DNA from: Pyramidobacter sp. C12-8
Lineage (GTDB): Bacteria; Synergistota; Synergistia; Synergistales; Dethiosulfovibrionaceae
DNA length: 64,000 nucleotides
Assembly (NCBI RefSeq): GCF_002007215.1
Contig: NZ_MUHX01000008.1
Span: 36,435-100,434 of the forward strand
Reading direction: 5' to 3'
The translations under genes and the position numbers were made by a program. Below the pieces are notes generated by a model. The model was given only the letters and a program-made list of their open reading frames with translations, did no database searches and had not been told where the DNA came from. Below, piece by piece: positions 1 through 8,540 of this stretch. Position 1 is the stretch's first letter. Each line of letters starts with the position of its first letter.

Positions 1-285
1 TCCCATCACAAACAGCAGCACCAGCATCAGACAGCAGCCGCCGTAGAGCCAGTAGGACGCGTCGAGGAAAAACTCATAATCCAGTCGCAGCACGACCGCC
101 AGCATCACGAGCGCCGCGACGCCCCAGATCAGCTGACGACCGGCATAAAACCGACCCAGCCCCGCGGGGCCGCCGCCGGCGCTGTAAATCGTCGCTACGC
201 CCGTCAGGTACATCAGGAAGACGGCGATCAGCAACGGATAATCCAGCGCACGCAGCGTATCCCGCCAGGAACCACGATCGTTCAT
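1..285 (-). CDS. rodA: RodA/FtsW-family glycosyltransferase, N-terminal part
   Basis: The first 95 codons of a SEDS-family membrane protein run off the low end of the window. The visible part begins MNDRGSWRDTLRALDYPLL and carries about three hydrophobic helices, including the motif TGVATIYSAGG typical of the first RodA helix. RodA polymerises peptidoglycan glycan strands in the elongation complex together with PBP2. Its ATG overlaps the minE stop codon as ATGA, so it is translationally coupled to the min genes, and mrdA, its PBP2 partner, lies upstream in the same cluster. FtsW is the alternative, but the mre/mrdA context favours RodA. Confidence 0.85.
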   Translation of the reverse strand, partial: MNDRGSWRDTLRALDYPLLIAVFLMYLTGVATIYSAGGGPAGLGRFYAGRQLIWGVAALVMLAVVLRLDYEFFLDASYWLYGGCCLMLVLLFVMG

Positions 286-590
286 CACGCGTTGTTTTTA
301 TCGGCCACCCTGCCTATGGCCGAAGAGGCCCGCTTCATGCCCTTCACCGGCACGGAAACTTCGAGCGCCACCATGTTCTCGTCATCGTTCAGGTCGATGT
401 CGATGCCTGTGTTGTCAACGTCCATGTACTTGCTGATCACTTTGAGAATGTCCTCGCGGATCGCCGCCATGACCTCGGGAGAAATATCCTTGCGGTCGTG
501 CATGAGCACGATCTGCAGGCGCTTTTTGGCGTTGTCCTTGGATTTGGTCCTTTTGAAGATCCGGTTCAGAAAATCAGTCATCGATGCCAT
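285..590 (-). CDS. minE: Cell division topological specificity factor MinE
   Basis: A protein of about 101 residues. MTDFLNRIFKR at the N-terminus matches the MinE membrane-targeting segment, KKRLQIVLMHDR matches the anti-MinCD helix, and ISKYMDVDNTGIDIDLN lies in the dimer domain. MinE drives MinD ATP hydrolysis and so positions the division septum. A GTG at 599 is also possible. The ATG at 590 is preferred because AGGTG stands 7 bases before it; an ATG at 581 would give the most canonical N-terminus. The gene follows minD closely and overlaps rodA by ATGA. Confidence 0.93.
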   Translation of the reverse strand: MASMTDFLNRIFKRTKSKDNAKKRLQIVLMHDRKDISPEVMAAIREDILKVISKYMDVDNTGIDIDLNDDENMVALEVSVPVKGMKRASSAIGRVADKNNA

Positions 591-599
591 CGCGGTCAC

Positions 600-1736
600 C
601 TACTTACGGCCAAAGAAATGGCGGAGACTGGCAAGGAATCCTTTGTCCATGTTCTCCACGTCGAGGAAAGGAACTTCTTCGTCCAAAAGACGGCGCGCGA
701 TATTGGTGAAAGCCGTGGCCGCCGGAGAGTTGGGCGAAAGCGTCAGAGGCTCCCCGTTGTTGGACGAGCGCAGCACCAGATCGTCCTCGGGCACCACGCC
801 GATCAGGGGGACGGAAAGGATGTCGAGCACGTCGCTGACGCCGAGCATGTCGCCTTTGCGCATCATCTTCGGCACCAGGCGGTTGATAATCAGATGGATC
901 TGCTCCTTGCCCTGAGCCTCGAGCATGCCGATGATACGATCGGCGTCGCGCACGGGAGCCACGTCGGGCGTAGTCACCACCAGGGCTTCGGAGGCGCCGG
1001 CGGAAGCGTTCTTGAACCCAGACTCGATACCGGCGGGGCAGTCGAAGAGGACAAAATCGAAGTCCTTCTTCAGCTCGTCGCTGAGGGCTTTCATCTGCTC
1101 TTCGCTGACGCAGTCCTTCTGACGGGTCTGAGCCGTGGGCAGCAGATAGAGTCCATCGACGCGCTTGTCGCGGATCAGGGCCTTTTTCAGTTCACAGCTG
1201 CCTTCGACGACGTCGACCAGCGTATAGACGATGCGGTTTTCCAATCCGAGGATGATGTCGAGGTTACGAAGTCCCGTATCGCCGTCGACGACCACGACTT
1301 TCTTGCCCAGCTTCGCCAAAGCCATGGAGATGTTGGCCGTCGTCGTCGTCTTGCCGACGCCGCCTTTTCCTGAGGTCACTACGATCACGCGTCCCGCCAT
1401 GGGGGATCTCCTCCTTTGAGTTCTTTCCGTCAATGCCGCATTTTCCCTTGTCTCCGCTGCAGATCGTGACGCTCCGAAGACGTCGGGCTGTTCCGGTTTC
1501 TTTTCGGCGGGCGCCGCTTTGGGGACGTCGGGCTGCCGTGCTTCCTTTACGTTTTCCTCAGCAAAGGAAACGATCGACTGCCCCGCCTCGTTCGCGAGCC
1601 GCGCCGTTCCGGAAAGTTCCGATTGCTTTTCGTTCTCCGCAGGCCGTGTCACGGTTTGATTCTTTCTTGCCGCGGCGATCAAAGCCTGTCTCTTTTCCAA
1701 CTTATTCTGCTTCTTCTGTCTGTCTTTTCTGCTCAT
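600..1736 (-). CDS. minD: Septum-site ATPase MinD with a 112-residue N-terminal extension
   Basis: The MinD core starts at residue 113 (MAGRVIVVTSGKGG) with the deviant Walker A motif SGKGGVGKT at about 122-130, and ends in the amphipathic membrane helix around LASLRHFFGRK. MinD is the membrane ATPase that recruits MinC to block division away from midcell. In the same frame, residues 1-112 form a Lys/Arg/Glu/Ala-rich, probably disordered segment not found in ordinary MinD. Two starts are well placed: the ATG at 1736 with GAAAGG upstream, and the ATG at 1400 with AAAGGAGG nine bases upstream, which would give a normal 266-residue MinD. Both forms may be made. Confidence 0.92.
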   Translation of the reverse strand: MSRKDRQKKQNKLEKRQALIAAARKNQTVTRPAENEKQSELSGTARLANEAGQSIVSFAEENVKEARQPDVPKAAPAEKKPEQPDVFGASRSAAETRENAALTERTQRRRSPMAGRVIVVTSGKGGVGKTTTTANISMALAKLGKKVVVVDGDTGLRNLDIILGLENRIVYTLVDVVEGSCELKKALIRDKRVDGLYLLPTAQTRQKDCVSEEQMKALSDELKKDFDFVLFDCPAGIESGFKNASAGASEALVVTTPDVAPVRDADRIIGMLEAQGKEQIHLIINRLVPKMMRKGDMLGVSDVLDILSVPLIGVVPEDDLVLRSSNNGEPLTLSPNSPAATAFTNIARRLLDEEVPFLDVENMDKGFLASLRHFFGRK

Positions 1737-1749
1737 CAGGACTGCCTTT

Positions 1750-2418
1750 CTACTTTTCCCAAGAGATATCGCTGGCTACAAAGACACCGCCCTCCACGAC
1801 AATTCGCACGGGCTTGCCCCACCAGGGCGAAGCGCCAGGCTCCATGGCGTTGCTGATCATGGAACCGATACGCAGCTGATTGGTCTGGTAGCTCAGCGTG
1901 ATCACCGAAGCGCTGTTATCGCCGTTACAGCCGGCATGCACTTGCCCCTGGATGGCGCCAAGAACGATGATCGAGCCGGTGGCATTGATCTCGGCGCCGT
2001 GATGCAGGTCGCCCAGCATCAGCACATCGCCGTCATGCTGCAGCGCCTGCCCGCCGCGCAGAGGGATCGAGACGATCTTGAGAGTCCCCTGCGTCACCAT
2101 GGGACGTTCCGAACCATCGACTTTAAATCCCAGCGACGCCAGATTTTCTTTCGTCGACGGCTCTTCAGCGTTCCACAACGAGACGGAAAGATTCATCGGG
2201 AAAATCACGTCGCGCAGCAGATCAAGCAGCCAGTTTCTTGGCACCTGAAGTTTCTTGAAATCAAAGACGATCTGATGGCCGGTCACCATGCTCCCGGCAT
2301 CGCGCAGCTCTCGCAGCACGTCCGAAATGCCCGGCAGGATCGCGCCTTCGAAGGCCACGCACACCGATGTACCGCGTCCTTTGAAGCTGATTTCCTTCTT
2401 CTGTGAGGCAAGTTCCAT
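1750..2418 (-). CDS. minC: Septum-site inhibitor MinC
   Basis: A 222-residue protein. The N-terminal half (about 1-105) fits the FtsZ-inhibiting MinC_N domain. The C-terminal half is the beta-helical MinC_C domain, recognisable by LRGGQ, GDVLMLGDLHHGAEI and ATGSIIVLGAIQGQVHAG at about 120-165. MinC blocks FtsZ assembly when MinD carries it to the membrane. It is the first of the min genes in transcription order, 13 bases before minD. The 186 bases between it and mrdA hold no clear terminator, so it may share the upstream transcript. Confidence 0.93.
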   Translation of the reverse strand: MELASQKKEISFKGRGTSVCVAFEGAILPGISDVLRELRDAGSMVTGHQIVFDFKKLQVPRNWLLDLLRDVIFPMNLSVSLWNAEEPSTKENLASLGFKVDGSERPMVTQGTLKIVSIPLRGGQALQHDGDVLMLGDLHHGAEINATGSIIVLGAIQGQVHAGCNGDNSASVITLSYQTNQLRIGSMISNAMEPGASPWWGKPVRIVVEGGVFVASDISWEK

Positions 2419-2604
2419 CTATTTTTCCCCATTCCTTTCACTGAAATACGGATTCATACTATTTCTTTAATAAAGGGCGAACTCAAGAGCGCTGCAAGGG
2501 AGATCCACAACGCCAGCGGCGCAGCAGTCGAAACGTTCCCGAGCGACTGAAGAACTCCGTTGCGACGCCCGGCGAACCATGTTAACGCTTTTATCAAGAA
2601 AGTA

Positions 2605-4383
2605 TTATTTTTCTTTCGCGCTGCCATTTTCATTCAGCAAAAAGCTCAGCAGCTGCCCAACCAAAGGGCCGGCCACGCGGCCGCCGCTCTCGCCGCCTTC
2701 GATGAAGCAGACGACGGCATAACGAGGCTTTGACGCCGGTGCGTAACCGGCAAACACGGCGTGATCCTTGCCGTGATCGTGCTGGACCGTACCGGTTTTG
2801 CCCGCAATTTCCACACCGGACACTGCGGCGCGATGACCGGTGCCGCCTTTGGCAACCACCGCCCGCAGCCCGGCCTTGACCAGTTGCAGATACTCCGGAC
2901 GAAGCCCGGTAGGTTGTCCCTCTACTTCCGCCGTTTTCAACACGTGCGGACGATAGAAAACGCCGCCGTTGGCGATAGTCGCGTAGACGCTGGCCATCTG
3001 CAGCGGCGTGAGCAGCACAAAGCCCTGCCCGATCGACATGTTGACCGAATCGCCCTTGAACCAGCTCTGGCGCATCGTTTTTTTCTTCCACTCGGGCCCC
3101 GGCAGGATGCCCGCGGCCTCGCCGGGAAGATCGATGCCCAGCGGGCGGCCGAGAGCGAAACGTTCTCCCACGTCATCGTACCTTTTCACGCCGACCATCT
3201 GGCTGGTCTCGTAAAAATAGACGTCGCACGAATCGCGCAGCGCCCGCACGAAAGTCTCCCGACCGTGTCCGCCGCGCCGCCAGCAATGATACAAATTCCC
3301 GCCCAGGCGAAAAACTCCGGAGCAGTGAACCGACGTGTTTTTGTCTACCACACCGGATTCAAGCGCCGCGTAGCCGGTCACCGCTTTAAATATGGAACCG
3401 GGCGAGTACTGCCCGCTGATGGCCCGATTCAACAAGGGGCGGGAGCTGTCGAGATTCAGGCCGGCCCATTCAGTCCCGGACACCCCCCAAGCCAGCGGAT
3501 TCGGATCATAAGAAGGATTCGACCACATCACGATCACTTCGCCGTTGTTCACGTCGAGAGCCACCATCACGCCATTGTAATCCTTCATGAGATCCGAGGC
3601 ATAACTCTGTGCGCTCAGATCGATCGTCAGCGTCAGATCCTGTCCGATGCCCGGCATCGTTTCATTCAGCGTGCGGCGCTGACGGCCGCGGGCGTCCACT
3701 TCTACCGCCCGTTCGCCGATGGAGCCGCGCAAAACGTCTTCATAATATTTCTCTACGCCGGATTTACCGATCACGTCGCCGCCGATGTAGCTTTTGTTTT
3801 CATCAGTTTCAACGCTGCGCAGCTCCTGTTCGGAAATTTCGCCCACGTATCCCACCACGTGGGACGCCAAGGGACCGGCGGGATAAGTGCGGCGCCACAC
3901 CGGCAGCGGGAACAGCACTTCGGGAAATTCAGGATCTTCCATCAGGCTGGTCATCTGCAGCAGCGTCAGATTCGAGACCAGCGAAATAGCCCGATACGGA
4001 GCCCAGTAAAGATTTTTGACGCGCTGTTCGAGCTTCTCCGGATCGTGAGGCAGGCGGGCACGCTGTAAAGCGCCAAGCAGTTTTTGTTTGACCTCGTCGC
4101 GCTGCAGGTCCAGCGGATAGCCCATGATATCGAACGTCATCACGTTCAGAGCCAGCGGCAGTCCCTTGCGGTCATAGATCTGCCCGCGAGCCGGCGGCAT
4201 GCGGATCAGCCGAAGGCGGTTCTTCAGCGCCAGCCCTACGTAGCGGTCGGACCAGAGCACCTGAAAAAGCGCCAGCGCGATCGCCAAAACCACAAAGGAT
4301 CCGGCCACGACGGCACGCCAGAAATTCAAGCGCGTGTCAGACAGCAGGCGCTGGGTCGGTTGTTCAGAAAGATTTTTCGTCAT
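2605..4383 (-). CDS. mrdA: Penicillin-binding protein 2 (elongation transpeptidase)
   Basis: A 592-residue class B PBP with one N-terminal membrane helix (about 22-44) and the PBP dimerisation region starting at RGQIYDRKG. The transpeptidase motifs are S330-I-F-K333, S385-C-D387 (the SxD form usual for PBP2) and K529-T-G531. It cross-links peptidoglycan during side-wall growth, working with RodA, MreC and MreD, all encoded beside it. The start overlaps the mreD 3' end by 20 bases, which indicates coupled translation. Confidence 0.95.
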   Translation of the reverse strand: MTKNLSEQPTQRLLSDTRLNFWRAVVAGSFVVLAIALALFQVLWSDRYVGLALKNRLRLIRMPPARGQIYDRKGLPLALNVMTFDIMGYPLDLQRDEVKQKLLGALQRARLPHDPEKLEQRVKNLYWAPYRAISLVSNLTLLQMTSLMEDPEFPEVLFPLPVWRRTYPAGPLASHVVGYVGEISEQELRSVETDENKSYIGGDVIGKSGVEKYYEDVLRGSIGERAVEVDARGRQRRTLNETMPGIGQDLTLTIDLSAQSYASDLMKDYNGVMVALDVNNGEVIVMWSNPSYDPNPLAWGVSGTEWAGLNLDSSRPLLNRAISGQYSPGSIFKAVTGYAALESGVVDKNTSVHCSGVFRLGGNLYHCWRRGGHGRETFVRALRDSCDVYFYETSQMVGVKRYDDVGERFALGRPLGIDLPGEAAGILPGPEWKKKTMRQSWFKGDSVNMSIGQGFVLLTPLQMASVYATIANGGVFYRPHVLKTAEVEGQPTGLRPEYLQLVKAGLRAVVAKGGTGHRAAVSGVEIAGKTGTVQHDHGKDHAVFAGYAPASKPRYAVVCFIEGGESGGRVAGPLVGQLLSFLLNENGSAKEK

Positions 4384-4846
4384 GAAGGCGAGACCTCACG
4401 AGCGCCAAAAAGATCAGCACCGCGGCGTTCGCGATCCATTGCACGCCGATGACGAGCCCGATCCGACCGGCCAGGACGCCGGTATCCCAAAAGAGCAGTC
4501 GCGACAGCGTCATCACGGCGCAGAGCAATGTCGTGATGACCACATAGGGCAGCGTTCGGCGGTTGGCCGAGGGAATCTGGAACCATGCCCAATGCGCAGC
4601 CAGAACCGCCGCCGTATAAAGAGCGCCATACAGCCCCGGCACTCCGATCCAGCGCAGGTCCATCAGCAGGCCGCCACACAGCGCCGCGGCGAACCATCGC
4701 CAAGGCACGCTCGGCTGCTTCTCCCGGGTCACGCACCAGATCAGCATCATCAGATAGATTTCCGGCGCCAGAAAGGTCTGAGTCATCATGATCTGCACAA
4801 TGTCCTGAGCGTACCAGCCGAAAATCAGCGCCAGAAAATTTTTCAT
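4364..4846 (-). CDS. mreD: Rod shape-determining protein MreD
   Basis: A 160-residue, strongly hydrophobic protein with about five membrane helices and no soluble domain, the usual size for MreD. Identification rests on the position between mreC and mrdA and on the MreD-like hydrophobic pattern (GGLLMDLRWIGVPGLYGALY). MreD is a membrane part of the elongasome. Its start overlaps the mreC stop as ATGA and its end overlaps the mrdA start. Confidence 0.85.
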   Translation of the reverse strand: MKNFLALIFGWYAQDIVQIMMTQTFLAPEIYLMMLIWCVTREKQPSVPWRWFAAALCGGLLMDLRWIGVPGLYGALYTAAVLAAHWAWFQIPSANRRTLPYVVITTLLCAVMTLSRLLFWDTGVLAGRIGLVIGVQWIANAAVLIFLALVRSRLHDEKSF

Positions 4847-5619
4847 GGCTGCAAACCTCCCAGCACGGACACGTATTGAAGTCTGAACAGATCGGCGCCT
4901 GTCTTGACGCGGAACTCATCGACGCCCGCGGTCACCGTCCGTCGTTCCGAAGTCAGCTCGCCTACCGGCAGTCCGACCGGCAGCCGGCTGCCCAAAACGG
5001 TCAGGATCTTCATTCCCGGCTTGTAATCGCCGTCGGAAGGCAGATACCTGACCCACACGCCGCCTTCGTTGTCCCCCGTGACGACGCCGATCTCGCGCGT
5101 CTCTTCCACGACCACGGGAACGTAAAAGCCGGCGCTGGTGACCAAACGTACCCAGGCGCTACCGCCGCTCTGCGAGGTGATCACGCCGACCAGATCGGAG
5201 CCGTCGAGCACGGCGCAACCGGGATCATACCTCTCGTCGCCGGTGCCGATGCGTAGTTCTTCCCACCACATACTGGGGTCGCGAAAAATGATCGGGAAAC
5301 GATTGCCGGGACGGGCACGCCGCTTAAACTCCGCCGAGATTTCCTCTCCCGATTGCAGGCGCAGCGCGCGATTCTCTTCGCGCAGCTCCTCCAGCTCCAT
5401 CAGCAGATCCCGACGTTCCGTGGTCCAACGACGGAATCGCTCGACGCGATCGATCACAAAAACGGCCGGTTTCTCAAGCGGGGCCAGCACCGATGCGGTT
5501 ACATCCATGGCATGGCGCGTCCGCCCGCTTCCAGTCGCTCCCAAGGCGAGAAACACGCAGGCGACGACACAGATCAGGCCGATAACCAACTCCCGTTCAA
5601 AGTTCCAGCGCTCTGCCAT
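4843..5619 (-). CDS. mreC: Rod shape-determining protein MreC
   Basis: A 258-residue protein with one N-terminal membrane helix (about 10-28), a coiled coil (about 55-88, RRDLLMELEELREENRALRLQ) and the periplasmic beta domain marked by DLVGVITSQSGGSAWVRLVT. MreC links the MreB filament to the periplasmic PBPs. It follows mreB by 12 bases and overlaps mreD by four bases. Confidence 0.94.
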   Translation of the reverse strand: MAERWNFERELVIGLICVVACVFLALGATGSGRTRHAMDVTASVLAPLEKPAVFVIDRVERFRRWTTERRDLLMELEELREENRALRLQSGEEISAEFKRRARPGNRFPIIFRDPSMWWEELRIGTGDERYDPGCAVLDGSDLVGVITSQSGGSAWVRLVTSAGFYVPVVVEETREIGVVTGDNEGGVWVRYLPSDGDYKPGMKILTVLGSRLPVGLPVGELTSERRTVTAGVDEFRVKTGADLFRLQYVSVLGGLQP

Positions 5620-5631
5620 GATCGGGACTCG

Positions 5632-6681
5632 TTAGAGCTGGCTCTTGTGGACGGTCGTGAGGATCCTTTTCATTTCTCCCAAATTCTGCAGCGTCAGTCC
5701 CACGCCGTTGGCGACCGCGTGAATAGGCTCCTCGGAAAGGATCACGGGAGCGTTCAGCACCCGCGTCAGTTTTTCCGGCAGGCCGCGCAGCTGCGAAGCG
5801 CCTCCGGTCAACACGATGCCGTTGTCTACGATGTCGCGGGAGAGCTCCGGCGGCGTCTGTTCAAGAGCCACTTTCACCATGTCCTCGATGCGGGAGACGA
5901 TCGGCAGCAGCACCTCGCGGACTTCCACCGAACTGACGCGGCTCACCTTGGGCAGGCCGTCGGCCAGGTCCCGCCCTTTCACTTCCATCTCAAGCTCTTC
6001 CTTGAGCGGCAGCACCGAACCGATCTCGTTTTTTACGTTTTCGGCCGTGCTTTCGCCGATCAGCAGCGCGTGCTTCTGCCGGAACAGCCCGATGATCGCC
6101 TCGTCCATGCTGTCGCCGGCGATGCGCAGCGAATTGCTCACCACCAGGCCGCCCAAGGAAATGACGGCCACTTCGCTGGTGCCGGAACCGATGTCGAGCA
6201 CCATGCTGCCCTCCGGCGCGTTGATTGGCAGCCCGGCGCCGAGCGCCGCCGCCAGCGGCTCGTCGAGAATGTACGCTTCGCGCGCGCCGGCGCCCAGAGC
6301 GGCGTCGACGACCGCGCGGCGTTCAACCTCGGTGACCCGCGCGGGCACGGAAACGACGACTTGCGGATTGGAAAAATGTCCGGCCGCGCAGGCTTTGGAG
6401 ATAAAATGGCGCAGCACGGCCTCGGTCATGTCGAAATTGGCGATGACGCCGTCGCGCAACGGCCGGATCACCGAGACGCCCATAGGCGTTTTGCCGATCA
6501 TCGCCTTCGCCTCGCGGCCGTAAGCGATCACTTCCACGCCGCCGCCGCGCGGCAGTTTGCGCACCGCCACGCAGGAAGGTTCGTCGAAAACGATTCCCCG
6601 GTCGCTCTGAAAAACGACCACATTGGCGGTGCCAAGATCGACGCCTACGCCAACGCCGCCGGATCTTCCGAAAAGAGCCAC
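5632..6681 (-). CDS. mreB: Rod shape-determining actin homologue MreB
   Basis: A 349-residue protein of normal MreB length. It has the actin-like phosphate loops GVDLGTANVVVF near the N-terminus and MVLDIGSGTSEVAVI in the middle, the connecting motif RPLRDGVIANFDMTE, and the adenosine motif IVLTGGASQLRGL near the C-terminus. It forms membrane-attached filaments that guide wall synthesis. It is the first gene of the mreBCD-mrdA-minCDE-rodA series. Confidence 0.97.
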   Translation of the reverse strand: MALFGRSGGVGVGVDLGTANVVVFQSDRGIVFDEPSCVAVRKLPRGGGVEVIAYGREAKAMIGKTPMGVSVIRPLRDGVIANFDMTEAVLRHFISKACAAGHFSNPQVVVSVPARVTEVERRAVVDAALGAGAREAYILDEPLAAALGAGLPINAPEGSMVLDIGSGTSEVAVISLGGLVVSNSLRIAGDSMDEAIIGLFRQKHALLIGESTAENVKNEIGSVLPLKEELEMEVKGRDLADGLPKVSRVSSVEVREVLLPIVSRIEDMVKVALEQTPPELSRDIVDNGIVLTGGASQLRGLPEKLTRVLNAPVILSEEPIHAVANGVGLTLQNLGEMKRILTTVHKSQL

Positions 6682-6728
6682 GATTGTTCCTCCTCAACAG
6701 TTCTTTTTCCGCGCGGAAAAGAACGATT

Positions 6729-7448
6729 TCACTGTTTTACCGCGGCAGCATTCAACACCACGTCTTTGCCCGTGCTGCCGTCGCCAGGAATGCGGCGGAT
6801 CCCGCCGCCGCCGGCAATGTAATGTCCATAATAACCGATCTGAAGCACCTGAAGCATTTTTGCCACCGAGCGCGACAGAAAAAGATCGTCGTCGCTCGGC
6901 GTCAGGCCGCCGTCGGGATGGTTATGCACAAGCGCCAGCGCCGCGCAGTTCAGCCGCACGGCGCGGCGCATCAGATAGGGGGCGTCCAGCACCGCGCCGT
7001 CGACGCCGCCGTACGAGAGACGTTCGTCCGCGATAGGAACGTCTTTACGATCCAGATAGATGGCGATGATGAATTCGCGTTCGTCCGCCGACAGCTGCCG
7101 GGCCCAAAATTCAAGACGGCTTTTCAGGTCGTCGCGGCGCTCCTCTTCGTCCGCTGCCCGCCGCCCCAGTTCAAGCGCCGCCAGCAGCGTCACCGCCTTG
7201 GCGAGGCCGACTCCTTTGACGCTGTCGCAGGGGCGGCTTCGCCCCGCCAGTTCCAAGGCGTGAGCGCGGGACAGATTTTTCAGCGAGCCGTATTTGTTCA
7301 GCAACTCCCGCGACATTTCGATCACGTTGCAGCCCTCGCGCCCCGTACCGAAAAGGATCGCCAGCAGTTCCTCCGTCTTCAGAGCTTCGGGGCCGCGGGC
7401 CACGAGCCGTTCGCGCGGGCGTTCGCTGGCGTTCATCTCGAGTGCCAT
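6729..7448 (-). CDS. radC: RadC-family JAMM/MPN domain protein
   Basis: A 239-residue protein with an N-terminal helix-hairpin-helix part (to about 100) and a C-terminal MPN+ domain whose JAMM motif is H175-N-H177-P followed by the Ser-Asp pair near 185-186. This metal site is typical of the RadC family, whose cellular role is unsettled despite the old DNA-repair name. The gene sits four bases from a metallo-hydrolase gene, upstream of mreB, as in many bacteria. Confidence 0.93.
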   Translation of the reverse strand: MALEMNASERPRERLVARGPEALKTEELLAILFGTGREGCNVIEMSRELLNKYGSLKNLSRAHALELAGRSRPCDSVKGVGLAKAVTLLAALELGRRAADEEERRDDLKSRLEFWARQLSADEREFIIAIYLDRKDVPIADERLSYGGVDGAVLDAPYLMRRAVRLNCAALALVHNHPDGGLTPSDDDLFLSRSVAKMLQVLQIGYYGHYIAGGGGIRRIPGDGSTGKDVVLNAAAVKQ

Positions 7449-7452
7449 CGGT

Positions 7453-8082
7453 TCAGCCCTTCAAAAAGGGGTTCCACTCGCGCTCTTTCTGGAGCGTCGT
7501 CTCGGGCCCATGGCCGGGAAGCACGGGCATGTCGCCTGCAATGGCGTTGAGACGGGCCAGCGAGCGGGACATGGCCTCGCTGTCGCCGCCGCTCAGATCG
7601 GTGCGGCCGATGCTGCGGGCAAAAAGCGTGTCGCCGGAAACGAGCAGTTTTTCCCCGCCCTGCTCGGCGATGTAGCAGGTGCTGCCTTTTGTGTGCCCCG
7701 GCGTGTGCAGCGCCGTCAGCGAGATACCGCCGACGGAAAAAACGTCGCCGTCGCGCACAAGGCGGTCGGGCTGCACCGCTTCGATCTCGCAGCCGAACTC
7801 GCTGGCCAGATTCCGGTTGGGATCCGCGAGCAGCGGTTCGTCGTCCGCCGGCACGTACAACACGGCGCCGGTCGCTTCCTTCAGCGCCGCGCAGCCAAGG
7901 ATGTGATCCATGTGGCCGTGGGTCAGGACGATCGCCGCCAGCTTCAGCCGCTCGTTGCGCAGGTAACCCAACACGTCGGCGGGATCGCCGCCGGCGTCGA
8001 TGCAGAAAGCCGTGCCGCGGCCGTCGTCGATCACGTAAGAATTGGTCCACAGCGGGCCAAGAGGAATGCGTTTGTAATTCAT
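7453..8082 (-). CDS. Metallo-beta-lactamase fold hydrolase (glyoxalase II-like)
   Basis: A 209-residue protein with the metal-binding motif THGHMDH (His55, His57, Asp59, His60), later ligand segments [10 protein letters not shown] and LVSGDTLFA, and the closing motif VLPGHGPET. These mark a short hydroxyacylglutathione hydrolase-type thioesterase; the exact substrate cannot be told. The ATG at 8082 overlaps the dtd stop (ATGA). A longer in-frame reading to 8844 is only read-through into the opposite frame of dtd and rel and is not used. Confidence 0.9.
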   Translation of the reverse strand: MNYKRIPLGPLWTNSYVIDDGRGTAFCIDAGGDPADVLGYLRNERLKLAAIVLTHGHMDHILGCAALKEATGAVLYVPADDEPLLADPNRNLASEFGCEIEAVQPDRLVRDGDVFSVGGISLTALHTPGHTKGSTCYIAEQGGEKLLVSGDTLFARSIGRTDLSGGDSEAMSRSLARLNAIAGDMPVLPGHGPETTLQKEREWNPFLKG

Positions 8083-8537
8083 GACTCTTTCTCTCTCTCC
8101 GGAGTATCGATAATCAGCGTGACGGGTCCGTCGTTGACGATATTCACCGTCATCATGGTCTGAAACACGCCCGTCTCGGCGGGAATGCCCCGAGAACGGA
8201 CGCAGGCGACGAATTTCTCGTAAAGCGCGTCGGCCTGCTCGGGCCGCGCCGCCTCCGAAAAGGACGGGCGGCGGCCGCGGCGGCAGTCGCCGTACAGCGT
8301 AAACTGGGAAACGATCAGCATCGCTCCGCCCACGTCGGCCAGCGATCGATTCAATTTGCCGTTCTCGTCTTCGAACACGCGCAGTCCCGCAATTTTGTCG
8401 GCCAGCCAGCGGGCGTCGGCTTCGGTGTCGCCGTGCGTCACGCCCAGCAGCACGCAGAAGCCTCTGCCGATGGCGCCGACGCGAGCGCCTTCGGAATCGA
8501 CGGAGGACGAGGTCACCCTCTGCACCACAGCTCTCAT
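8079..8537 (-). CDS. dtd: D-aminoacyl-tRNA deacylase
   Basis: A 152-residue protein of full family length. The catalytic SQFTLY motif is at 77-82 and the Gly-cisPro motif NDGPVT at 135-140. It removes D-amino acids (and glycine) wrongly attached to tRNA. It lies three bases after rel and overlaps the hydrolase gene that follows; the rel-dtd order is common in many bacteria. Confidence 0.96.
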   Translation of the reverse strand: MRAVVQRVTSSSVDSEGARVGAIGRGFCVLLGVTHGDTEADARWLADKIAGLRVFEDENGKLNRSLADVGGAMLIVSQFTLYGDCRRGRRPSFSEAARPEQADALYEKFVACVRSRGIPAETGVFQTMMTVNIVNDGPVTLIIDTPEREKES

Positions 8538-8540
8538 GTT

